This document shows, in pieces, positions 8,363 to 15,051 of a stretch of 64,000 nt of DNA. Every line of letters starts with the position of its first letter. Positions within the stretch are counted from its first letter, which is position 1. The notes beneath the pieces were generated by a model, which did not search any database, had not been told where the DNA came from, and worked only from the letters and a program-made list of their open reading frames with translations. The stretch is from NCBI GenBank assembly GCA_045546135.1, contig JAZQCD010000006.1, forward strand, positions 1 to 64,000, written 5' to 3'. The stretch comes from RUG13409 sp045546135 (GTDB taxonomy: Bacteria > Bacillota > Clostridia > Peptostreptococcales > Anaerovoracaceae). The position numbers and the translations under genes are program-made.

Positions 8363-8391
8363 ATTATATAGAATGGCAGTAACTTCTTCAA
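8363..8391 (-). promoter_or_regulatory. Promoter of the hydrolase-transporter-glycosidase operon
   Basis: On the minus strand, TTGAAG (complement of 8386-8391), a 17-nt spacer and TATAAT (complement of 8363-8368) lie about 35 bp before the hydrolase ATG. Confidence 0.7.
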
Positions 8392-8416
8392 TTCATTTGT
8401 GCAAAGGGAGGCTCCT

Positions 8417-8650
8417 ATGAAAGAAAAGAAAGAGCACGGGATAATATATATCCTCATTTCATCCATACTCATTGCAGTGCTTTGTTTCATCGCAGGTGTC
8501 TTTATAGACGGAAATATCTTTACGGGTACTGACGGAGTGAAAGGCCATGGCATGCCCATATTCACTTTGGTGCTTCCTGCGATCGCTCTCATCATTATGG
8601 TCATCCGCATCATAATATACTTGATCAGAAAGGTATCTAAGGGTCGTTGA
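8417..8650 (+). CDS. Small two-helix membrane protein
   Basis: A 77-residue protein with a charged N-terminus (MKEKKEHG) and two hydrophobic helices, at about residues 9-30 and 48-70, ending in a basic tail. The ATG at 8417 is preceded by AAGGGAGG, so the GTG at 8399 is rejected. I do not recognise the family. It is divergent from the hydrolase operon. The promoter of the next gene overlaps its stop codon, so the two genes may be regulated separately. Its size and topology would suit a membrane-stress or transporter-accessory peptide, but nothing in the sequence shows this. Confidence 0.6.
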   Translation: MKEKKEHGIIYILISSILIAVLCFIAGVFIDGNIFTGTDGVKGHGMPIFTLVLPAIALIIMVIRIIIYLIRKVSKGR

Positions 8651-8675
8651 CAATATACCGATATATCGGTATATA
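8647..8675 (+). promoter_or_regulatory. Palindromic promoter of the SprT-like gene
   Basis: A consensus TTGACA (8647-8652), overlapping the stop of the upstream gene, is followed after 17 nt by TATATA (8670-8675). A perfect 22-bp palindrome (8653-8674, centre CCGATATATCGG) fills the whole spacer, which is the classic position for a dimeric repressor. The gene downstream starts at 8700. Confidence 0.75.
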
Positions 8676-8699
8676 CTGTGGCAAAGATAAGCAGGGATA

Positions 8700-9221
8700 A
8701 TGTTTACAGTAGATGATATCAGAACTGAATATGACAGGCTGGATAGGATCACGGGCGTCGATACAGGGAAGGTGGCAATACGCATCTCAAACAGGATGAG
8801 CAGAAAACTCGGCCAATTCTCAGTATCAGGCGGGATCCTAAGTCAAAAACTTGAGATAGCCATCTCTTCAAGATGCCTGGCTGATGAAAAACTGTTTTTT
8901 GAAGTCATAAGACATGAATACGCCCATGCTGTAGTTCATATAAGAAAGCCTCTTGAGCGCCATGTACATGACAAGGTGTGGAAGGATGTCTGCAGGCAGA
9001 TAGGCTGCAGGCCAAGAGCCACCATCAAGCTGGATGAACCTTACAGAGCAAAGGCGAGGTCCTACAAATATGAGGTAGTCTGTAAAAAATGCGGAGCTTC
9101 GAGCAAGTATAAAACGATGTCAAAAGTGGTAAGAGCAGCCCTAAGACCGTCCTTTTTTTCTGCTGTCATATGCAGGAGATGCGGCGGAAAAAGCTTTAAT
9201 GTTTATGAACTTAAAAAATAG
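8700..9221 (+). CDS. SprT-like zinc metalloprotein
   Basis: A SprT-like protein of 173 residues. HEYAH at about residues 76-80 is the HExxH zinc-protease motif. Two cysteine pairs (CKKC near residue 129, CRRC near residue 160) form the C-terminal zinc ribbon. Eukaryotic Spartan, which shares the domain, cuts DNA-protein crosslinks; the role of bacterial members is poorly known. The gene has its own strong promoter with a palindrome in the spacer, so it is probably controlled by a repressor encoded outside this stretch. A terminator at 9266-9296 follows. The length is normal for the family. Confidence 0.82.
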   Translation: MFTVDDIRTEYDRLDRITGVDTGKVAIRISNRMSRKLGQFSVSGGILSQKLEIAISSRCLADEKLFFEVIRHEYAHAVVHIRKPLERHVHDKVWKDVCRQIGCRPRATIKLDEPYRAKARSYKYEVVCKKCGASSKYKTMSKVVRAALRPSFFSAVICRRCGGKSFNVYELKK

Positions 9222-9224
9222 TAT

Positions 9225-9234
9225 CCCCTAGGGG
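9225..9234. promoter_or_regulatory. CsoR/RcnR-like metal-repressor operator candidate
   Basis: CCCCTAGGGG, embedded in TATCCCCTAGGGGGC, lies 2 bp upstream of the -35 of the Ni/Co transporter gene. CsoR/RcnR/InrS-family repressors bind G-C-tract palindromes of this kind. The regulator itself is not in the window. Confidence 0.45.
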
Positions 9235-9236
9235 GC

Positions 9237-9264
9237 TTGCGTACATATTTTTACAGCATATAAT
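9237..9264 (+). promoter_or_regulatory. Promoter of cbiM
   Basis: TTGCGT (9237-9242), a 16-nt spacer and TATAAT (9259-9264). Predicted initiation near 9271 falls inside the 5' arm of the sprT terminator, so transcripts from here escape that terminator while read-through from sprT is stopped. Confidence 0.65.
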
Positions 9265-9265
9265 C

Positions 9266-9296
9266 AAGAGCGAGGATTGATCCTTGCTCTTTTTTG
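9266..9296 (+). terminator. Terminator after the SprT-like gene
   Basis: An 11-bp stem (AAGAGCGAGGA at 9266-9276, partner 9281-9291, one G-U pair), a 4-nt loop and a run of T to 9295. Confidence 0.85.
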
Positions 9297-9332
9297 GCAA
9301 GGAAAAGAAATGATCAAAAGAGGTGAAAATAT

Positions 9333-10385
9333 ATGCATATGGCAGATGCGCTGCTGGCCCCGGCTGTAGCAGCAACAATGTATGTAGCATCCGGCGCAGC
9401 AGCCGGAGTATCCGTACACAAATTAAAACTTGACGAAGAACCGCAAAAACTTCCTACAATGGCTGTTACTGCAGCCCTTGTATTCGCAGGGCAGATGATA
9501 AACTATACTATCCCGGGAACAGGATCTTCCGGTCATCTTTGCGGAGGTATGCTCCTTTCGGCTCTCCTTGGACCTCAGGCAGGATTCCTGTCTATGATAG
9601 TCATACTTGCAATACAATGTCTGTTCTTTGCCGACGGAGGCCTTTTGGCTCTTGGGGCCAATATATGGAATATGGCATTCTACGGGTGCTTCGTAGGTTA
9701 CTACCTTATCTGGAGACCCATAATGAATTCAAAGCTCTTTGGAACAGGAAAGGGAGCTACGAGAGGCCGCATCATACTTTCATCCATACTTGGATGCGTC
9801 ATCACTCTTCAGCTCGGAGCTTTCTCCGTAGTACTTGAGACAAGTCTTTCCGGTATCACAGAGCTTCCTTTTGGAGCCTTCCTTGCTCTCATGCAGCCCA
9901 TACATCTTGCCATAGGTCTTGTTGAGGGGCTCATCACATCAGCAGTTCTTTGCTTCGTTTTGGAAGCAAGACCTGAACTTTTAAGAGATGTTGATGAAGA
10001 CGGCATGGCTATTAAGTCAAAAATGTCTTTAAAAGGGACTCTCGCTATAATCGCAGTAGTTGCGCTGGTGGTAGGCGGAGGACTGAGTCTCTTTGCAAGT
10101 TCAAATCCTGACGGACTTGAGTGGGCACTCTTTGGAAATACGGAAGAAGGTTATTCTGAAAATATGGGACTTGATGAAGAGGACTTCGGCGTATCAAGTT
10201 CTGCAGCAGATACTGCTCAAAACATTCAGGATTCCACATCCTTCCTTCCTGACTATGCCTTTAAGGACAGCGACAGTGCAGCCGGCACATCCGTATCAGG
10301 CATAGTAGGTTCTGCAATGGTTGCAGGTGTCGCAGTAGTCATTTGCCTTGCAGGCGGATTCTTTAGAAAAAGAAAAGCAAAATAG
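9333..10385 (+). CDS. cbiM: ECF-type Ni/Co transporter substrate component, CbiM-CbiN fusion
   Basis: A 350-residue fusion. The N-terminal two thirds (MHMADALLAPAVAATMY through the membrane helices to about residue 220) is CbiM/NikM, whose conserved N-terminal Met-His chelates the metal ion. The rest contains the PDGLE motif (SSNPDGLEWALFG) of CbiN/NikN-type partners, followed by a C-terminal membrane helix and an RKRK tail. Such MN fusions are seen in nickel and cobalt transporters, and the metal cannot be told from sequence. The ATG at 9333 follows AGAGGTG. CbiQ and CbiO genes follow. An operator-like C4TAG4 site upstream suggests metal-responsive control; I see no cobalamin riboswitch. Confidence 0.88.
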   Translation: MHMADALLAPAVAATMYVASGAAAGVSVHKLKLDEEPQKLPTMAVTAALVFAGQMINYTIPGTGSSGHLCGGMLLSALLGPQAGFLSMIVILAIQCLFFADGGLLALGANIWNMAFYGCFVGYYLIWRPIMNSKLFGTGKGATRGRIILSSILGCVITLQLGAFSVVLETSLSGITELPFGAFLALMQPIHLAIGLVEGLITSAVLCFVLEARPELLRDVDEDGMAIKSKMSLKGTLAIIAVVALVVGGGLSLFASSNPDGLEWALFGNTEEGYSENMGLDEEDFGVSSSAADTAQNIQDSTSFLPDYAFKDSDSAAGTSVSGIVGSAMVAGVAVVICLAGGFFRKRKAK

Positions 10386-10391
10386 AAGTTT

Positions 10392-10441
10392 TCATAAAAC
10401 TTTCCTCGTTTTATGATCTGGGGTGCCCTAAAAGGCACCCC
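10392..10441 (+). terminator. Tandem hairpins after cbiM
   Basis: Two adjacent stems: TCATAAAAC with its complement (10392-10400, 10408-10416) and GGGGTGCC with GGCACCCC (10420-10427, 10434-10441). Only a short T-run follows, so termination may be partial, allowing more CbiM than CbiQ and CbiO. Confidence 0.55.
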
Positions 10442-10528
10442 TTTAGAATGTTTGATCTGCTGTTTTTTCATATACTTCTTCCTTGATGATTTGCCGGCTT
10501 ATAGTTTTCTTTTGCCGTATAAATTTTG

Positions 10529-10556
10529 TTGCAAATTTTTGAGTTTTAGGTATATT
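10529..10556 (+). promoter_or_regulatory. Possible internal promoter of cbiQ
   Basis: TTGCAA (10529-10534), a 16-nt spacer and TATATT (10551-10556). Initiation would fall about 3 nt before the cbiQ ATG, giving an almost leaderless mRNA; no clear ribosome-binding site precedes that ATG. Confidence 0.4.
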
Positions 10557-10565
10557 TGAGTTGTT

Positions 10566-11366
10566 ATGAACAAACTTGAGAACGCTTTGGGCGAGCTCAG
10601 CGCCATGGATGAATCGGCTCTTTCCGATTCCTATGTACACAGGCTCAGTGCTCTTGCCAAGCTGCTTACTACAATTGCATATATAGTCATAGTCGTATCC
10701 TTTGGAAAATATGAGCTAAGCAGGCTCATACCAATGGTACTTTGGCCTGTCCTTATGTTCCAGCTTAGCGGGATCTCTATTTCCACCTGCTTTTACAAAC
10801 TTAGGATAGTCCTTCCTTTGGTCATGGCAGTTGGTCTTTTCAATCCTTTCTTTGACAAGGATATCATCTTAAAACTTGGAAACTTAGCTGTATCCGGCGG
10901 AGTCATAAGTATGATCACTCTCATGCTAAAAGGTGTCTTTTGCCTAATGGCATCATACTTACTTGTTGCGACCACGCCTTTTGACAGCATATGCGCTGCT
11001 CTAAGGATGCTTCATATTCCAAAGACATTAGTGACTCTTTTGCTCCTTACTTACAGGTACGTAGGAGTCATGACAGAAGAGCTTGCAATAATGACTGATG
11101 CATATCACTTAAGGGCTCCCGGTCAAAAGGGCATACACATCTCAGCCTGGGGATCCTTCCTTGGACAGCTCCTTCTTCGCAGCATGGACAGGGCTCAGGA
11201 ACTGTTTTCAAGCATGCAGCTAAGGGGCTATAAAAATGAATTTCATTATGCCAAGACCAATTCCTTTGGAATGAAGGATGCAGCATATATGATCCTTTCT
11301 ATAGGAGCCTTCCTTCTTTTAAGATACGTAGATATTGCTGAGCTTCTCGGAAGCTTGTTTGTATAA
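10566..11366 (+). CDS. cbiQ: ECF transporter transmembrane component CbiQ
   Basis: A 266-residue integral membrane protein with about five or six helices. It is the T component that couples the CbiMN substrate unit to the CbiO ATPase. The N-terminus (MNKLENALGELSAMDESALSDS) matches the family, so the ATG at 10566 is kept although no ribosome-binding site is evident. The coupling segment after the fourth helix (AYHLRAPGQKG, then SMDRAQELFSSMQLRGY) has the A-x-x-x-R-G-type motifs that contact the ATPase. It is separated from cbiM by tandem hairpins and a 125-nt spacer and followed by cbiO after 72 nt. Confidence 0.88.
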   Translation: MNKLENALGELSAMDESALSDSYVHRLSALAKLLTTIAYIVIVVSFGKYELSRLIPMVLWPVLMFQLSGISISTCFYKLRIVLPLVMAVGLFNPFFDKDIILKLGNLAVSGGVISMITLMLKGVFCLMASYLLVATTPFDSICAALRMLHIPKTLVTLLLLTYRYVGVMTEELAIMTDAYHLRAPGQKGIHISAWGSFLGQLLLRSMDRAQELFSSMQLRGYKNEFHYAKTNSFGMKDAAYMILSIGAFLLLRYVDIAELLGSLFV

Positions 11367-11368
11367 TT

Positions 11369-11417
11369 GAAGTTCCTGCTGCTTAATCCCATATTGGATT
11401 TGAAGCAGGGGATCTTC
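11369..11417 (+). other. Intergenic hairpin between cbiQ and cbiO
   Basis: Three nested short stems (GAAG/CTTC, CCTGCT/AGCAGG, AATCC/GGATT) form a 49-nt interrupted hairpin with no T-run. It may be an mRNA stability or processing element. Confidence 0.35.
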
Positions 11418-11438
11418 GCTGTATTTAGGTAAAAAGAA

Positions 11439-12152
11439 ATGATAGAATTTAAGAACGTAAGTTTTTCATATGAAAAGTCAGCCAAGGTCATCAAGGATAT
11501 GTCCTTTAAGATAGAGGACGGAGAATCAGTTGGCCTTATCGGCGCTAACGGAGCAGGCAAATCGACCATAATGAAGCTTCTGCTTGGCCTTGTATTTGGA
11601 GAAGGTCAGGTCCTCATTGACGGCATAGAAGTAAAGAAGGATACTCTTCCTCAGATAAGAAGAAAGCTTGGTTTTGTCCTTCAGAATTCTGACAATCAGA
11701 TGTTCATGCCAACAGTATATGAGGACATGATGTTCGCACCTCTTAACTACGGCATGAGCAGGGTAGATGCAGAAAAAAAGGTGGACGAGATCCTTGCAAA
11801 GATGGGTCTTGAGTTCCTCAAAAACAGGTACAATCATAAGATATCAGGGGGAGAAAAGAGAATGGCAGCCATTGCGACTATCCTTGCAATGGAGCCTGAT
11901 GCAGTACTTATGGACGAGCCGACCTCGGCTCTTGACCCATACAACAGAAGAGTCATGATCAATACTATAAAAGAGCTTGAGAAAACAAAGATCATAACGT
12001 CTCATGACCTTGATATGATCATGGATACCTGCACAAGGGTCATATTGATAGGAGATGGAAAAGTCGTAGCAGACGGTCCTTCGGATGTGATCCTAAAGGA
12101 CAAAGAGCTTCTCGAAGCAAACCATCTGGAACTGCCTCTAAGATATCAGTAA
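11439..12152 (+). CDS. cbiO: ECF transporter ATPase CbiO
   Basis: The ATP-binding subunit of the Ni/Co ECF transporter, 237 residues. Walker A GANGAGKST is at about residues 34-42, the signature is KISGGEKRMAAIATILA, Walker B is AVLMDEPTSALDP, and the switch histidine is in ITSHDLD. A Q-loop (LQNSDNQMF) typical of ECF ATPases is present. Only one ATPase gene is present, so it probably acts as a homodimer, as usual for CbiO. It is the last gene of the transporter set and is followed 6 nt later by ybaK. Confidence 0.92.
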   Translation: MIEFKNVSFSYEKSAKVIKDMSFKIEDGESVGLIGANGAGKSTIMKLLLGLVFGEGQVLIDGIEVKKDTLPQIRRKLGFVLQNSDNQMFMPTVYEDMMFAPLNYGMSRVDAEKKVDEILAKMGLEFLKNRYNHKISGGEKRMAAIATILAMEPDAVLMDEPTSALDPYNRRVMINTIKELEKTKIITSHDLDMIMDTCTRVILIGDGKVVADGPSDVILKDKELLEANHLELPLRYQ

Positions 12153-12158
12153 TGGTGC

Positions 12159-12641
12159 ATGAAGTTGAGCAAAAAAGAAGATAAGACCAATGTGATGCGC
12201 ATACTTGACGCATCTAAAACTGAATATACAGCCCATAGCTATGATCCGGATCCTACGAAAACAGGAGTGGATATAGCCATGATACTCGGAGAAGATCCTG
12301 ACAAGGTTTTCAAGACTTTGGTCACGAGAGGAAAGACGGGCCAGTTCTATGTTTTTATAGTGCCTGTCAAAGAAGAATTGGATCTTAAAAAAGCAGCGAA
12401 AGTATCTGGCGAAAAATCCATAGAAATGATAAAGCAAAAAGAGCTTCTTCCTCTTACAGGTTATGTGCACGGCGGATGCTCTCCCATCGGAATGAAAAAA
12501 CAGTTTCCGGAATTCATAGATGAATCTGCCATTTTATTTGACAAGGTCTTTGTCAGCGCAGGAAGGGTAGGCTGTCAGATAGAAATAGATCCAAATGACC
12601 TTATCTCCATTTCAGGCTGCATACCGTCAGATATTGTCTGA
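12159..12641 (+). CDS. ybaK: Cys-tRNA(Pro) deacylase YbaK/EbsC
   Basis: A YbaK-domain protein of 160 residues that hydrolyses mischarged Cys-tRNA(Pro), a trans-editing function in translation. Family features are the start of the fold (VMRILDASKTEYTAHSYD), the catalytic lysine in DKVFKTLV and the GYVHGGCSPIG loop. It follows cbiO by 6 nt and may be cotranscribed with it, though no functional link is apparent. A terminator at 12719-12749 closes the unit. Assignment is confident; the name comes from family resemblance. Confidence 0.9.
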   Translation: MKLSKKEDKTNVMRILDASKTEYTAHSYDPDPTKTGVDIAMILGEDPDKVFKTLVTRGKTGQFYVFIVPVKEELDLKKAAKVSGEKSIEMIKQKELLPLTGYVHGGCSPIGMKKQFPEFIDESAILFDKVFVSAGRVGCQIEIDPNDLISISGCIPSDIV

Positions 12642-12718
12642 TCATGCAATATCAAGAGTATACTGAAAAGGAAGTGAGGAGCTGACGTGCAGTAGCTAAA
12701 AAAGCAAAGATTATTCAC

Positions 12719-12749
12719 ACACCTGGAAGCATTCTTCGCCAGGTGTTTT
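12719..12749 (+). terminator. Terminator after ybaK
   Basis: An 8-bp GC-containing stem (ACACCTGG at 12719-12726, CCAGGTGT at 12739-12746) with a 12-nt loop and a short T-run. Confidence 0.7.
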
Positions 12750-12752
12750 ATG

Positions 12753-12781
12753 TTGCAAAAGCAATTGAATAGTTGTATAAT
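12753..12781 (+). promoter_or_regulatory. Promoter of the HTH / HipA-like kinase pair
   Basis: TTGCAA (12753-12758), 17-nt spacer, TATAAT (12776-12781). A loose inverted repeat (AAGCAA at 12759-12764, TTGCTT at 12800-12805) brackets the -10 and could be an autoregulatory site (inference). Confidence 0.7.
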
Positions 12782-12818
12782 GCTACTAAATTAAAAAAGT
12801 TGCTTAAAATATAGAATT

Positions 12819-13388
12819 ATGGATTACAAAAAAATATGTATAGATCTTTTTGGAACTGACGATATAGATGCTCTAAAGGAGATCGCTGAAAAAGTCAATA
12901 AAAAAAATCCTAGAAATGCTGGCAGAAAGAAACTCCTAAGCCTAGATGAACAAACAGAACTGAGAGCCCTATATGCAAAGGGCTATACTCTTGAAGATCT
13001 TGCAAATAGATATTCTACTTCAAGGCAGGTGATAGGGCGATATATAAATACTCCTATGAAAGATGGGTGCTCTTTACGTGTTTATTTTATGCGCAAACAT
13101 AGACCATGCACCATCATAGATGTGGATTTTATTAAACAGAGGGTATATGCGGAAAATTATACTGATAACGTATGGTTTAAAGCTTTCGGAAATATTGAGA
13201 ATCCCACATGGGATGATTTCGAATACTTTTTAAGGGATAGATGTTTTCCTGAAAACAGGTTGGATGTAAAAGATAGATTAAATAAACTCGGATTAAATAA
13301 TTATGATCCTCTTGCAATCATAGAAAAAACTAAAGGTAGGATCACTGACGATAATATGTGGATAAAGATGAGATACAAGGAGCAATAA
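12819..13388 (+). CDS. HTH protein, putative partner or antitoxin of a HipA-like kinase
   Basis: A 189-residue protein. Residues about 35-80 form a resolvase-like helix-turn-helix (LSLDEQTELRALYAKGYTLE, then DLANRYSTSRQVIGRYIN). The C-terminal segment (DFEYFLRDRCFPENRLDVKD, then YDPLAIIEKTKGRITDDNMW) looks like a compact conserved domain; I recall it beside HipA-like genes in Firmicutes but cannot verify that here. No clear ribosome-binding site precedes the ATG. The gene is AT-rich compared with its surroundings, suggesting acquisition. The pairing with the downstream kinase, 25 nt away, resembles a HipBA toxin-antitoxin layout; function is inferred. Confidence 0.6.
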   Translation: MDYKKICIDLFGTDDIDALKEIAEKVNKKNPRNAGRKKLLSLDEQTELRALYAKGYTLEDLANRYSTSRQVIGRYINTPMKDGCSLRVYFMRKHRPCTIIDVDFIKQRVYAENYTDNVWFKAFGNIENPTWDDFEYFLRDRCFPENRLDVKDRLNKLGLNNYDPLAIIEKTKGRITDDNMWIKMRYKEQ

Positions 13389-13413
13389 AAGAAAGTATAT
13401 ATAAGGGGTGATT

Positions 13414-14226
13414 ATGAGAACAATAGATTTGTCTAAAATAGATAAGGAACTGGTTTTCAGCAGTTCTTCAAAGGGAAATCTTCCAAAATGGAAAGTTGGT
13501 AATACGTGGTATAAAACTGATGGCTTTGGTTATGAAAGCCTAAGTGAAGTAATAATAAGTCATCTGATCAAGGATTGCAGCGTCCTTCCGTCCATAAAAT
13601 ATGATCCGGTAAGGATCATATTAGATGAAAAAGAGTATGTTGGTTGCGAAAGCTACAGTTTTCTTGGCAAAAATGAAAGACTTATTACTCTTGATAAACT
13701 ACATAGGGTTTTTTATGGGAAAGGTATTGGTGAATCACTGTCCAAACTTCATTCAGTTGAAGACTGTATTAAATACTCCGTTGATCTTGTTTTTGAAAAG
13801 ACCGGATTAGATTCTTTCGGGCCATATCTTTCATGTATGTTGCAGAACGATGCTTTTTTTCTAAATGAGGACAGGCACTACAATAATATAGCGGTGATAT
13901 ATGATGAAGATAAAAATGTATATAGGCTCTGTCCGGTTTTTGACAACGGACTATCTCTTTGTTCTGCACTGGATGCATATCCAGTAAACGACGATATATA
14001 TGCATTGATAGATTCTGTTAAAGCAAAGCCTTTTGAAAGAGATTATATAATTCAAACAGAGACTGCTGATAAGCTATATGGATGCGACCTTAAATATTCA
14101 TTTTCAAAAAATGATATAGAAAATGAGTTATGTATGTTAAGTGAATACTATCCTGATGATATAATCAATAGAGTAAGGATAATTCTTTTTGAACAGATGA
14201 GAAAGTGGTCATTTCTATTTGAATAA
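13414..14226 (+). CDS. HipA-like Ser/Thr kinase
   Basis: A 270-residue small HipA-like kinase. Key residues are seen: the catalytic loop NEDRHYNNIAV (residues about 150-160, Asp at 152, metal-binding Asn at 157) and the DFG equivalent CPVFDNGLSL (Asp near 176). The N-lobe contains GNLPKWKVGNTWYKTDGFG with a likely ATP-binding lysine. It is much shorter than canonical HipA (about 440), resembling the CtkA/HipT-like stand-alone kinase core. HipA-type kinases often phosphorylate aminoacyl-tRNA synthetases and cause growth arrest; the target here is unknown. The start follows AAGGGG, and the GTG at 13408 is rejected. AT-rich, with the HTH gene just upstream. Confidence 0.7.
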   Translation: MRTIDLSKIDKELVFSSSSKGNLPKWKVGNTWYKTDGFGYESLSEVIISHLIKDCSVLPSIKYDPVRIILDEKEYVGCESYSFLGKNERLITLDKLHRVFYGKGIGESLSKLHSVEDCIKYSVDLVFEKTGLDSFGPYLSCMLQNDAFFLNEDRHYNNIAVIYDEDKNVYRLCPVFDNGLSLCSALDAYPVNDDIYALIDSVKAKPFERDYIIQTETADKLYGCDLKYSFSKNDIENELCMLSEYYPDDIINRVRIILFEQMRKWSFLFE

Positions 14227-14239
14227 CGGAGGTGGATCA

Positions 14240-14884
14240 ATGAAAAAAGTTTTATGTATCATTTTGGTTGCACTTCTCGTTTTTGGATCTGCAGCATGCG
14301 GAAAATCAGAGGAACCGGTTTTGCCCGGTGTCACCGAATACTCTGCCACCGAAGTAGACGGTGAGTATTCTGTCCTCATATCACCTATGCCAAAAAAAAT
14401 TGACGATATCTACGAACACATAGATACTGATGATCCGGTTAATGTCAGCGCATATTTCATGGCAGGCCTTGTAAGAGCAGCAGAGAGCGAAAGTGACGGT
14501 TTTGAGATCATGGACTATCTTTGCGCATCCAAATCTCCATTTGAAGACAGCATAACGGAAGGCATGCCTGAAAAAGAGACTCATAAAGCTTGGCTAAAAG
14601 AAGCTGAAAGAAACTATATCCCTCGTTCGTACTACCAAGGAGCAACTCCTGAAAACGGATATACTCCTGATGAACCGTGGACTATAGGATTTAAGATCAA
14701 TGAGGCTCAGACGACTGACTACAATTCCACTGCATCTAACGGCTATGAATACATAGTTTACGATATCCAAAGCAGTGGAAGGGATACGACAAGGCAACTT
14801 GTACTTTTCAAAAGACCCAAGGATACAAGGTGGTATATGAACTCCTTCTCCGGTATCCTGACACAGATACAGGCACCTAAGTAA
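14240..14884 (+). CDS. Putative lipoprotein
   Basis: A 214-residue protein starting with a typical lipoprotein signal: basic MKK, a hydrophobic stretch, and a cysteine at about residue 21 (FGSAACGKSEE). The lipobox is weak because a serine stands at -3. The mature part shows no domain I recognise; it contains Trp-rich DEPWTIGF and RWYMNSFSG segments. The ATG at 14240 follows GGAGGTGG, so the in-frame TTG at 14219 is rejected. It begins 13 nt after the kinase gene, but its codon use is closer to the rest of the chromosome, so it may not belong to that pair. A terminator follows at 14911-14942. Confidence 0.7.
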   Translation: MKKVLCIILVALLVFGSAACGKSEEPVLPGVTEYSATEVDGEYSVLISPMPKKIDDIYEHIDTDDPVNVSAYFMAGLVRAAESESDGFEIMDYLCASKSPFEDSITEGMPEKETHKAWLKEAERNYIPRSYYQGATPENGYTPDEPWTIGFKINEAQTTDYNSTASNGYEYIVYDIQSSGRDTTRQLVLFKRPKDTRWYMNSFSGILTQIQAPK

Positions 14885-14910
14885 GACTTAAGGTTAAGAC
14901 TATCGACTTG

Positions 14911-14942
14911 AAAATGATCATCTTCATGATGGTCATTTTTTT
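14911..14942 (+). terminator. Terminator after the lipoprotein gene
   Basis: A 12-bp stem (AAAATGATCATC at 14911-14922, partner 14928-14939, one T-G pair) followed by a T-run. Confidence 0.85.
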
Positions 14943-15051
14943 ATACATTTTCGCATCCATAAAACGCTAAAATTGTGGATTGTAAGAAGAGAATGGGATA
15001 TAATGATTTGTTATGTTTTAGCTGTGAAATGTAAGCATTTGGAGGCACTTT

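Noticed and set aside
9222..9332. Possible cobalamin or NiCo riboswitch before cbiM
   Set aside because: The leader after the predicted start is only about 60 nt, mostly the remains of the sprT terminator; no conserved B12-box or NiCo core is visible.
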